Shown here in pieces: positions 7,985 to 16,808 of a stretch of DNA of 64,000 nucleotides. A program made the position numbers and the translations under genes. The DNA comes from AWTP1-18 sp036504515. Its GTDB lineage: Bacteria > Pseudomonadota > Gammaproteobacteria > Burkholderiales > Rhodocyclaceae. The stretch spans positions 372,001 through 436,000 of the forward strand of contig DASXVA010000007.1 in NCBI GenBank assembly GCA_036504515.1. The letters are read 5' to 3'. Each line of letters begins with the position of its first letter. Within the stretch, counting starts at the first letter, position 1. The notes under the pieces are model-generated. The model was not told where the DNA came from and ran no database searches. It worked only from the letters and a program-made list of their open reading frames with translations.

Positions 7985-8737
7985 GTGTTCGACCGTTTGC
8001 GTGAAGATATCGCCAGTGTTTTTGAGCGCGATCCCGCGGCCCGGACCACCTGGGAAGTGCTGACCTGTTATCCGGGGCTTCATGCACTGCTTTTTCACCG
8101 CATTGCCCATCAACTTTGGCTGGCTCGCTTGCGTTGGCTCGCGCGCTGGCTCTCCCATTGGGCACGCTGGCTAACCGGAATCGAAATTCACCCCGGTGCC
8201 ACCATCGGTCGCCGTTTCTTTATCGACCACGGCATGGGTGTGGTGATTGGCGAAACCGCAGAAATCGGCGACGACTGCACCCTCTATCACGGCGTTACCT
8301 TGGGCGGAACGTCCTGGGCCAAGGGCAAACGCCATCCCACCTTGGAAAGTGGTGTCGTCATTGGTGCCGGCGCCAAGGTGCTCGGCCCGATTACAGTGGG
8401 TCGGGAAGGCAAAGTTGGCTCCAATGCTGTGGTCGTCCGGGATGTGCCGCCGGGAGCGACGGCGGTGGGGATTCCTGCCCGCATCATCGAAGCCGGGCGG
8501 GATTTGGCCCGGGAAGCTAAGGCCAATCAGATGGGCTTTTCTGCCTACGGCGTCAGCCAGACTGACGACGACCCCATGAGCAAGGCCATTCATGGCTTGC
8601 TCGATCATGCGGTGGAAACCGATCGCCGCATCGCCCACCTGCTGGATCAGCTGGAACGGGCCGGCGTATCGGTGGAAGATGAAGCAGCAACGGCGGACAA
8701 ATTCGATCCCCGGTCCATCTCAAAAATAGTTGATTAA
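7985..8737 (+). CDS. cysE: Serine O-acetyltransferase
   Basis: A 250-residue hexapeptide-repeat acyltransferase making O-acetylserine from L-serine and acetyl-CoA, the committed step of cysteine synthesis. The N-terminal helical part (MFDRLREDIASVFERDPAARTTWEVLTCYPGLHAL) and the left-handed beta-helix with IHPGATIGRRFFIDHGMGVVIGE and HGVTLGGTSW are diagnostic; His/Asp of FIDHGMG form the catalytic site. The start is GTG, preceded by GGGGAG. It is the EpsC/NifP-like type with a C-terminal tail of about 70 residues. Lying immediately upstream of iscR, it supplies cysteine, the sulfur donor for the desulfurases. Its 3' end overlaps an IscR box. Confidence 0.95.
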   Translation: MFDRLREDIASVFERDPAARTTWEVLTCYPGLHALLFHRIAHQLWLARLRWLARWLSHWARWLTGIEIHPGATIGRRFFIDHGMGVVIGETAEIGDDCTLYHGVTLGGTSWAKGKRHPTLESGVVIGAGAKVLGPITVGREGKVGSNAVVVRDVPPGATAVGIPARIIEAGRDLAREAKANQMGFSAYGVSQTDDDPMSKAIHGLLDHAVETDRRIAHLLDQLERAGVSVEDEAATADKFDPRSISKIVD

Positions 8738-8775
8738 ATTTGTCGGCTAAGTAGTTGACTGTTTCACTCGGGATG
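8726..8775 (+). promoter_or_regulatory. Two adjacent IscR (type 1) boxes controlling the isc operon
   Basis: Two 25-bp blocks lie back to back, 8726-8750 and 8751-8775. By eye they match the type 1 IscR consensus ATASYYGACTRWWWYAGTCRRSTAT at about 22 and 21 of 25 positions. The first contains the cysE stop codon; the second contains the -35 of the iscR promoter. This is the arrangement expected for autorepression by [2Fe-2S]-IscR. Confidence 0.8.
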
Positions 8776-8782
8776 CGATAAT
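8755..8782 (+). promoter_or_regulatory. Sigma-70 promoter of iscR
   Basis: TTGACT (8755-8760), a 16-bp spacer and GATAAT (8777-8782) form a strong promoter embedded in the second IscR box. Transcription should start near 8789, giving an untranslated leader of about 65 bases before the iscR ATG at 8856. Confidence 0.75.
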
Positions 8783-8855
8783 TCCGACAGAAACAATCAA
8801 GTAATACAAGAAACACTCCCCCAACAGTGACTCCAACACCAGAGAGAGGTGGATC

Positions 8856-9356
8856 ATGAGACTGACAACCAAAGGACGTTTCGCCGTTACCGCGATGATT
8901 GATCTGGCCCTGCGCCAGCACGAAGGCCCGGTAACCCTGGCCGGCATCAGTGAGCGGCAGCACATTTCCCTTTCCTACCTGGAACAGCTTTTCGGCAAAT
9001 TGCGTCGTTCCAAGCTGGTTTCCAGCGTGCGCGGCCCCGGCGGCGGCTATTGCCTGGCCCGGGATGCGGACACCATTTCCATTGCCGACATCATCAAGGC
9101 CGTGGATGAAGTGCTTGATGCCACCTCCTGTGGTGGCAAGGGCGATTGCGACGGCGAACAGATGCCTTGCATGACCCACAAGCTGTGGTCCACCCTGAAT
9201 GCCAAGATGTACGACTACCTGGGTTCCGTTTCCCTGGGCGATCAAGTGCGGGAACAACACAGCGTCGCCGGTGTGGAAGCGCCTGTGACTGTGCTTCACG
9301 ACCAGCGTCCTGCCCGTCGTAGTGTGCGCCGGGCCGACATTCGGGTTGCTGCCTGA
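8856..9356 (+). CDS. iscR: Fe-S cluster-sensing transcription regulator IscR
   Basis: A 166-residue Rrf2-family repressor. It has an N-terminal winged helix (MRLTTKGRFAVTAMIDLALRQHEGPVTLAGISERQ, then SYLEQLFGKLR) and cluster ligands C92, C98 and C105 with H108 (CGGKGDCDGEQMPCMTH). The last ligands are one residue further along than in E. coli because of a one-residue insertion. The holo form should repress the operon when Fe-S clusters are plentiful. AGAGAGGTGG precedes the ATG. It is the first gene of the isc operon, behind tandem IscR boxes. Confidence 0.95.
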   Translation: MRLTTKGRFAVTAMIDLALRQHEGPVTLAGISERQHISLSYLEQLFGKLRRSKLVSSVRGPGGGYCLARDADTISIADIIKAVDEVLDATSCGGKGDCDGEQMPCMTHKLWSTLNAKMYDYLGSVSLGDQVREQHSVAGVEAPVTVLHDQRPARRSVRRADIRVAA

Positions 9357-9373
9357 GCTAAGGCAAAACGGCC

Positions 9374-10531
9374 ATGTTTGCCCCCGTCTATCTTGACCAC
9401 AATGCCACCACGCCGGTTCATCCGGCGGTGTTGGAGGCGATGCTGCCGTACTTTGACGTACGTTACGGCAATGCCTCCAGTCGGCACGAGTATGGACGGG
9501 CAGCACGCAAGGCCGTTGATGAAGCCCGTCAGCAGGTTGCATCGGCAGTAGGGGCGCACCCGACAGAAGTGGTGTTTACCAGTGGCGGGTCGGAATCGAA
9601 CAACCTGTTCATCAAAGGGGCTGCGGCCAGCCTGAAACCAGGGCTGGTAGCGGTTTCGGCCATCGAACATCCCTGCGTGCGGGAGCCGGCGAAGGTTCTG
9701 CAACGCAATGGCTGGCAACTGCATGAAATTGCGGTGGACAGCCGGGGGCGGGTGATCGAAGCCGATTACGCAGCGCTGCTGGAGCGCAAGCCCAGCCTTG
9801 TCTCGGTGATGCTGGCCAACAATGAAACCGGCGTTATTCAGGATGTGGCTTTCCTGGCGGAACAAGCCAAACCAAGCCGAGCCTGGTTCCACAGCGATGG
9901 GGTGCAGGCCTTGGGTAAGGTTGCTGTGGATTTCCGTGTTCTGAATGCAGCGGGTGTTCATGGTCTGACCCTTTCCGGCCACAAGATCGGCGGGCCAAAA
10001 GGTGCCGGTGCCTTGGTGCTGGACAAGCGGGTCGAACTCAAACCCCTGATTTCCGGTGGAGGCCACGAACGGGGGCTGCGCTCCGGTACCGAGAACGTTC
10101 CTGCCATTGTCGGTTTCGGCATGGCTTGCGAACTGGTGGTTATGGGGCTGGAACAAAAGAAGCTCCACGTACTGGCCTTGCGTAGCCGGCTTGAACAGGG
10201 CTTGCAGGCCCAGGGCGCAACGATTTTCGGTAGCGGTGTTGAGCGCTTGCCCAACACCAGTTACTTCGCTTTTAACGATCTGGATGGGGAGACCCTGGTA
10301 GGCAAGATGGATCGGGCCGGCTTTGCCGTCGCCAGTGGTGCGGCCTGTTCCAGTGCCAATCCCGAGCCTTCCCATGTGCTGCTGTCCATGGGCGTACCCG
10401 AAGGTTTGGCGCGGGGCGCCGTGCGAGTCAGCCTTGGTGCCGACACCAGCGCATCCCAGATCAACGACTTTCTTGCGGCGCTGGCATCCACCGTCGCGCA
10501 ACTGAAACGTCTGACTGCTGTAGCGGTCTGA
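9374..10531 (+). CDS. Cysteine desulfurase, NifS/IscS-like, first of two in the operon
   Basis: A 385-residue class V PLP enzyme that takes sulfur from cysteine as a persulfide. Visible motifs are YLDHNATTPVHPAVLEAM, the PLP lysine in LSGHKIGGPKGAG, and the catalytic cysteine in SGAACSSANPEPSH on the long flexible loop typical of group I enzymes. It is diverged from the next gene, iscS: the C-terminal tail that docks IscU in IscS (ending SPLWEMFKDGVD...) is missing and replaced by a short end (AQLKRLTAVAV). It may therefore serve another acceptor or be a backup. It starts 17 bp after iscR and is certainly in the operon. Confidence 0.88.
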   Translation: MFAPVYLDHNATTPVHPAVLEAMLPYFDVRYGNASSRHEYGRAARKAVDEARQQVASAVGAHPTEVVFTSGGSESNNLFIKGAAASLKPGLVAVSAIEHPCVREPAKVLQRNGWQLHEIAVDSRGRVIEADYAALLERKPSLVSVMLANNETGVIQDVAFLAEQAKPSRAWFHSDGVQALGKVAVDFRVLNAAGVHGLTLSGHKIGGPKGAGALVLDKRVELKPLISGGGHERGLRSGTENVPAIVGFGMACELVVMGLEQKKLHVLALRSRLEQGLQAQGATIFGSGVERLPNTSYFAFNDLDGETLVGKMDRAGFAVASGAACSSANPEPSHVLLSMGVPEGLARGAVRVSLGADTSASQINDFLAALASTVAQLKRLTAVAV

Positions 10532-10555
10532 CAAGAACCACCTAGGAGTTCCGAC

Positions 10556-11770
10556 ATGCTCAAGTTTCCCATCTACCTCGACTACTCTGCGACCACGCCT
10601 GTGGACCCTCGCGTGGCCGAAAAGATGATTCCCTGGCTGACCGAACATTTCGGCAACCCTGCTTCCCGTTCCCACGCCTATGGCTGGGAAGCCGAGGCAG
10701 CGGTAGAAGAAGCCCGCGGCCATGTGGCGGCGTTGGTCAATGCCGACCCGAAAGACATCGTGTGGACCTCCGGTGCAACCGAGTCCAACAACCTTGCCAT
10801 CAAGGGCGCGGCGCATTTCTATGGCCCCACCAAGGGCAAGCACATCATCACCGTTTCCACCGAACACAAGGCGGTGCTGGATACGGTCAAGGAGCTGGAG
10901 CGCCAAGGTTTCGAAGCGACGTATTTGCAGCCTAACGAAAACGGCCTGATCACTGTCGAGCAGTTCAAGGCTGCACTGCGGCCCGATACCGTGGTGGCTT
11001 CCGTCATGGCGGTGAACAACGAGATTGGCGTCATCCAGCCTATTGCCGAAATTGGTGAGCTTTGTCGTGCCAATGGCACCATCTTCCATGTGGATGCGGC
11101 CCAGGCTACCGGCAAGATGCCGCTTGACCTGAACGTATTGAAGGTCGATTTGATGTCCTTCTGCGCCCACAAGACTTACGGCCCCAAGGGCATCGGCGCC
11201 CTCTACGTGCGGCGTAAGCCCCGCGTCCGGCTCGAAGCCCAGATCCACGGTGGCGGCCATGAACGCGGTCTGCGTTCTGGCACCCTGGCCACTCACCAGA
11301 TCGTCGGCATGGGCGAATGCTTCCGCCTGGCCAAAGAAGAAATGGCCACCGAGAACGAACGTATCCGCATGCTGCGGGACAAGCTCTACAAGGGCCTGAT
11401 GGAGATGGAAGAGGTCTATCTCAACGGCGACATGGAGCAGCGCGTGCCCCACAACCTTAACGTCAGTCTCAATTTCGTCGAGGGCGAGTCCCTGATGATG
11501 GCGATCAAGGATGTGGCTGTGTCCTCCGGTTCCGCTTGTACCTCCGCCTCCCTGGAACCTTCCTACGTGTTGCGCGCCTTGGGCCGTTCCGACGAACTGG
11601 CCCATAGCTCCATCCGTTTCACTCTTGGCCGCTTCACCACCGAGGAAGAAATCGAATACACCATCAGCCACCTGAAAGAAAAAATGACCAAGCTGCGGGA
11701 ACTGTCTCCCCTTTGGGAAATGTTCAAGGATGGCGTGGATTTGAATAGTGTTCAGTGGGCAGCACATTAA
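10556..11770 (+). CDS. iscS: Cysteine desulfurase IscS
   Basis: A 404-residue PLP-dependent desulfurase with the classic IscS pattern: MLKFPIYLDYSATTPVDPRVAEKM, the PLP lysine in SFCAHKTYGPKGIGALYVRR, the catalytic cysteine in SSGSACTSASLEPSYVLRALG, and the IscU-binding C-terminal end SPLWEMFKDGVDLNSVQWAAH. It delivers persulfide sulfur to IscU and also to thiolation pathways. GGAG precedes the ATG. It lies 24 bp after the first desulfurase and about 98 bp before iscU; that gap holds two GC-rich hairpins. Confidence 0.97.
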   Translation: MLKFPIYLDYSATTPVDPRVAEKMIPWLTEHFGNPASRSHAYGWEAEAAVEEARGHVAALVNADPKDIVWTSGATESNNLAIKGAAHFYGPTKGKHIITVSTEHKAVLDTVKELERQGFEATYLQPNENGLITVEQFKAALRPDTVVASVMAVNNEIGVIQPIAEIGELCRANGTIFHVDAAQATGKMPLDLNVLKVDLMSFCAHKTYGPKGIGALYVRRKPRVRLEAQIHGGGHERGLRSGTLATHQIVGMGECFRLAKEEMATENERIRMLRDKLYKGLMEMEEVYLNGDMEQRVPHNLNVSLNFVEGESLMMAIKDVAVSSGSACTSASLEPSYVLRALGRSDELAHSSIRFTLGRFTTEEEIEYTISHLKEKMTKLRELSPLWEMFKDGVDLNSVQWAAH

Positions 11771-11787
11771 CGCTGCACGTCAATGTG

Positions 11788-11845
11788 CTGCCCCAAGGGG
11801 CAGGTGACAGCCCACCCCCTAACCCCCGCCCGCCCCCGGCGGGGG
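11788..11845 (+). repeat. Two GC-rich hairpins in the iscS-iscU gap
   Basis: Hairpin 1 is CTGCCCC-AA-GGGGCAG (11788-11803). Hairpin 2 has arms CCCCCGCC (11823-11830) and GGCGGGGG (11838-11845). There is no T-run, so neither is a strong terminator. They may adjust the IscS:IscU ratio through partial termination or mRNA processing. The C-rich stretch between them resembles the C-rich intergenic element near 56.0 kb in composition. Confidence 0.55.
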
Positions 11846-11868
11846 CAACTGATTAGATGGAGAATGAA

Positions 11869-12252
11869 ATGGCCTATAGCGAAAAAGTGATCGATCACTA
11901 CGAAAACCCCCGCAATGTCGGTTCCCTCGACAAGGATGATGGCGACGTGGGCACTGGCATGGTGGGCGCTCCCGCCTGCGGCGACGTGATGAAGCTGCAG
12001 ATCAAGGTGGGCAAGGACGGTCTGATTGAAGACGCCAAGTTCAAAACCTACGGTTGCGGTTCCGCCATCGCCTCTTCGTCCCTTGTGACGGAATGGGTCA
12101 AGGGCAAGACCGTGGATCAGGCGCTGGATATCAAGAACACCCAGATCGCGGAAGAACTGGCTTTGCCGCCGGTTAAAATCCACTGCTCGATTCTCGCCGA
12201 GGATGCCATCAAGGCCGCCGTGGCGGATTACAAGAAAAAGCACGGAGAGTAA
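11869..12252 (+). CDS. iscU: Fe-S cluster assembly scaffold IscU
   Basis: A 127-residue scaffold on which [2Fe-2S] and [4Fe-4S] clusters are built. The N-terminus MAYSEKVIDHYENPRNVG is invariant in the family, so I chose the ATG at 11869 (GGAG seven bases upstream) over the in-frame ATG at 11857. Cluster ligands are visible in GAPACGD, YGCGSAIASSS and KIHCSILAEDA. The LPPVKIHCS segment is the HscA recognition motif. It sits between iscS and iscA as in the canonical operon. Confidence 0.97.
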   Translation: MAYSEKVIDHYENPRNVGSLDKDDGDVGTGMVGAPACGDVMKLQIKVGKDGLIEDAKFKTYGCGSAIASSSLVTEWVKGKTVDQALDIKNTQIAEELALPPVKIHCSILAEDAIKAAVADYKKKHGE

Positions 12253-12254
12253 AA

Positions 12255-12575
12255 ATGATCACCATGTCCGAAAGCGCAGCCAAACACGTATCCAATTTTC
12301 TTGCCAAGCGGGGCAAGGGCATCGGTGTCCGTCTCGGCGTCAAGACTTCTGGTTGTTCCGGCATGGCCTACAAGCTTGAGTTTGCCGACAGCGCGGAAAG
12401 CGATGACATCGTTTTCGACAGCCAGGGCTTGAAGGTGCTGGTGGACCCGAAGAGCTTGCCCTATCTGGACGGCACGGAACTGGACTACACCAAGGAAGGG
12501 TTGAACGAAGGCTTCAAGTTCAACAACCCCAACGTGAAGGACGCCTGCGGCTGCGGCGAGAGCTTCCAGGTTTGA
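12255..12575 (+). CDS. iscA: A-type Fe-S carrier protein IscA
   Basis: A 106-residue A-type carrier that accepts clusters from IscU and hands them to [4Fe-4S] apoproteins. The three ligands are in TSGCSGMAYKLEF and the C-terminal CGCGESFQV, the standard C-x(~63)-C-x-C pattern. It begins two bases after the iscU stop. The start MITMSESAAKHV is preceded by GGAGAG; an internal Met4 is an equally short alternative. Its stop overlaps an in-frame TTG of hscB. Confidence 0.96.
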   Translation: MITMSESAAKHVSNFLAKRGKGIGVRLGVKTSGCSGMAYKLEFADSAESDDIVFDSQGLKVLVDPKSLPYLDGTELDYTKEGLNEGFKFNNPNVKDACGCGESFQV

Positions 12576-12583
12576 CCGTTGCC

Positions 12584-13123
12584 ATGGGCAAGCTTGACGA
12601 TTTCGGCAGGGATCATTTTTCCCTGTTCGGGCTGACCCAGACTTTTGCGCTGGATACGGCGCTACTGGAACAGCGCTATCGCGAGTTGCAGGCCAAGGTT
12701 CATCCCGACAAGCATGCCCATCTGCCGGATGCGGACAAACGCCTGTCCATGCAGTGGGCGACCCAGGCCAACGAGGCTTACCAGACCTTGAAGCATCCCC
12801 TGTCCCGGGCCCGTTATCTGTTGCATCTGGCAGGCCATGATCCCCGGGTGGAGGACAACACCGCCATGCCCATGGATTTCCTCATGGAACAGATGGAACT
12901 GCGCGAATCCGTGGCGGACGCCCGGGTGGAGCGCAATGGCGAATTGCTGGAAGACCTGCATGAGCGCTTGCGCCGGCAGATCAAGGCCCAGCATGGTGCC
13001 TTGGCTGAAGATCTGGATGGCCGGCAAGATTTCGCCGCTGCCTCCGACCGGGTTCGCCAATTGATGTTTCAGGAAAAGTTGCTGCAGGAAATAGACGACG
13101 CCCTGGAAGTTGTGGACGCCTAA
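12584..13123 (+). CDS. hscB: J-domain co-chaperone HscB
   Basis: A 179-residue co-chaperone that brings IscU to HscA and stimulates its ATPase. The N-terminal J domain contains HFSLFGLTQTFALD and the catalytic HPD (QAKVHPDKHAH). The C-terminal three-helix domain with FLMEQMELRE is the IscU-binding part. I prefer the ATG at 12584. A TTG at 12572 overlapping the iscA stop would add four residues and couple translation. Spacing within the operon is minimal. Confidence 0.95.
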   Translation: MGKLDDFGRDHFSLFGLTQTFALDTALLEQRYRELQAKVHPDKHAHLPDADKRLSMQWATQANEAYQTLKHPLSRARYLLHLAGHDPRVEDNTAMPMDFLMEQMELRESVADARVERNGELLEDLHERLRRQIKAQHGALAEDLDGRQDFAAASDRVRQLMFQEKLLQEIDDALEVVDA

Positions 13124-13155
13124 GCGTCATCAATCCCCAACGCAAGAACAAGAAT

Positions 13156-15020
<1,865 letters not shown>

Positions 15021-15024
<4 letters not shown>

Positions 15025-15377
15025 CCACCATCATCGTCCTCCCCCATTGGGAGCTTTGCCCCGAGGGGGCTGTCCTCGAGGCGGAACCCGGCACCACCAT
15101 CTGCGATGCCCTGTTGCATAACGACATCGAAATCGAACATGCCTGCGAAAAATCCTGTGCCTGTACCACCTGCCACGTCGTGATCCGGGAAGGCTATGGT
15201 TCCCTGGAGCCGGCAGAGGAAAAGGAAGACGATTTGCTGGACAAGGCCTGGGGGCTGGAGCCCCAGTCCCGCCTGTCCTGTCAGGCCCAGGTAACGGATG
15301 TACCGCTGACGATCGAAATTCCCAAGTACACCATCAACATGGCGAAGGAAGGAGGGGAGCGCAAGCGTTCCCCCTGA
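15021..15377 (+). CDS. fdx: [2Fe-2S] ferredoxin of the isc operon
   Basis: A 118-residue adrenodoxin-type ferredoxin that supplies electrons for cluster assembly. The ligands are in HACEKSCACTTCH and, near residue 87, LSCQAQV. MTTIIVLPHWELCPEGAV is the usual start of Isc ferredoxins. The C-terminal end (KEGGERKRSP) is slightly longer than in E. coli. It is translationally coupled to hscA by a 4-bp overlap. Confidence 0.96.
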
Positions 15378-15450
15378 AGCAACGAACACCTGCCCTTCAC
15401 TTGGAAGGACGACTCAATGAATGGCTCATCAAACTGATGAGGAGAATGAG

Positions 15451-15645
15451 ATGAAATGGACTGATACCCTGGACATAAGCTTGGCCTTGATCGATACCCA
15501 CCCGGGGATTGATCCGACCAAGATCAACTTCGTCGACCTGATGGGCTGGGTCATGGCCTTGCCTGGCTTTAACGATGATCCCAAGCATTGTGGTGAAAAA
15601 ATTCTCGAAGCGATTCAACAAACCTGGATTGATGAACTGGCCTGA
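15451..15645 (+). CDS. iscX: Small acidic isc-operon protein IscX
   Basis: A 64-residue acidic protein that binds IscS and modulates its activity in an iron-dependent way. Starting at the ATG at 15451 gives MKWTDTLDISLALIDTHP, the conserved N-terminus. It is preceded by GGAG, so the in-frame ATG at 15421 is not needed. DLMGWVMALPGFNDDP and the acidic C-terminus are typical. It is the last gene of the operon, followed by an intrinsic terminator. Confidence 0.94.
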   Translation: MKWTDTLDISLALIDTHPGIDPTKINFVDLMGWVMALPGFNDDPKHCGEKILEAIQQTWIDELA

Positions 15646-15673
15646 GGCATTAAAGGCTTATTTATTGCATTAC

Positions 15674-15702
15674 AAGGGCGACCCTTTCCCGTCGCCCTTT
15701 TT
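15674..15702 (+). terminator. Intrinsic terminator of the isc operon
   Basis: Stem AAGGGCGAC / GTCGCCCTT with an 8-nt loop, followed by TTTTT, 29 bp after iscX. Confidence 0.9.
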
Positions 15703-15719
15703 GTTGTTACCTTCCTGCC

Positions 15720-16703
15720 ATGACTAATCACGACCACTCCCTCTGGAACCACGAACACATCTTTTCGGCAGACACCACGGCTGCTGAACGGAGTACCCGT
15801 CTGGTCATGATCATCACCCTGGCGATGATGGTGGTGGAGATCGCTGCCGGCTGGTGGTACAACTCCATGGCCTTGCTGGCGGATGGCTGGCACATGAGTT
15901 CCCACGCGGTTGCAATCGGCCTCAGTGCCTTTGCCTACGCTGCATCACGGCGCTATGCCCGGGACCGGCGTTTTGCCTTCGGAACCTGGAAGATTGAAGT
16001 GCTGGCCGGTTTCGTCAGCGCCCTGTTTTTGTTGTTGGTGGCGGCAGGCATGATCTGGGGATCGGTGGAGCGGTTGATTACGCCCCAGCCCATTCACTAC
16101 CTGGAAGCCATTGTTGTCGCCGTGATCGGGCTGCTGGTCAATCTGGCCTGTGCGCTGATTCTGAACGGCGGTCACCATCACCATGATCACCATCATGACC
16201 ACAGCCATGAGCATGATCACCACCATCACGATCATCATAACCATGGTCACCAGGCAGATCATGGCGACCTCAACCTCAAGGCTGCCTATCTGCATGTGCT
16301 GGCCGATGCTGCTACCTCTGTTCTGGCCATCGTCGCCCTTGTTTCCGGCATGGTCTGGGGCTGGTCCTGGCTGGACCCCCTCATGGGCGTGGTCGGTGCC
16401 GTGCTGGTGGCGATCTGGGCAAAAGGGTTGGTAAAGGAAACCGGCAGGGTGCTGCTCGACTGCGAGATGGACCATCCCGTGGTGGAGGAAGTCCGCGCCG
16501 CCATCGTCAACGAGCCGGGCTGGGGTAGCGTGGAAATCGTCGATCTACATGTCTGGCGAATTGGTCGAAAACATTACGCAGGGATTATTTCCCTGGTGAC
16601 CCACAGCCAGACACCCAACCCCGATGAGGTCCGTCGCCTGCTTTCTGTACATCAGGAACTGGCCCATCTTTCCATCGAAATCAATCACTGCGCAGCGGAC
16701 TGA
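15720..16703 (+). CDS. Cation diffusion facilitator, DmeF type (Co/Ni/Zn efflux)
   Basis: A 327-residue CDF transporter with six hydrophobic segments, exporting divalent cations from the cytoplasm. The metal site of helix II is in LLADGWHMSSHA, and the matching helix V site is in HVLADAATS. A cytoplasmic His-rich loop of about 30 residues (15 or more His near 160-190) lies between segments IV and V. The N-terminal HDHSLWNHEHIF and the HMxxH form are characteristic of DmeF (Co, Ni) rather than CzcD. No regulator adjoins it, and there is no DmeR gene. It starts 17 bp after the isc terminator, so its promoter must lie in that short gap or it depends on read-through. Confidence 0.88.
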   Translation: MTNHDHSLWNHEHIFSADTTAAERSTRLVMIITLAMMVVEIAAGWWYNSMALLADGWHMSSHAVAIGLSAFAYAASRRYARDRRFAFGTWKIEVLAGFVSALFLLLVAAGMIWGSVERLITPQPIHYLEAIVVAVIGLLVNLACALILNGGHHHHDHHHDHSHEHDHHHHDHHNHGHQADHGDLNLKAAYLHVLADAATSVLAIVALVSGMVWGWSWLDPLMGVVGAVLVAIWAKGLVKETGRVLLDCEMDHPVVEEVRAAIVNEPGWGSVEIVDLHVWRIGRKHYAGIISLVTHSQTPNPDEVRRLLSVHQELAHLSIEINHCAAD

Positions 16704-16808
16704 AGCTCGATTTTGATGAAGTTTGCTCGTGCTTGAAACACAAAGGCAGGGGTAAAAGATAGAGAATAGGGGCGAAGGCATCGAGGGAGGCTCGAATGCC
16801 AACCATTG

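Noticed and set aside
9296..11767. Very long minus-strand frame antisense to the desulfurase genes
   Set aside because: It mirrors the third-position GC bias of the two desulfurase genes and has no domain-like sequence.
16180..16260. His-rich stretch in the DmeF gene as a tandem DNA repeat
   Set aside because: The CAC/CAT/GAT runs encode the known His-rich metal loop of this transporter family.
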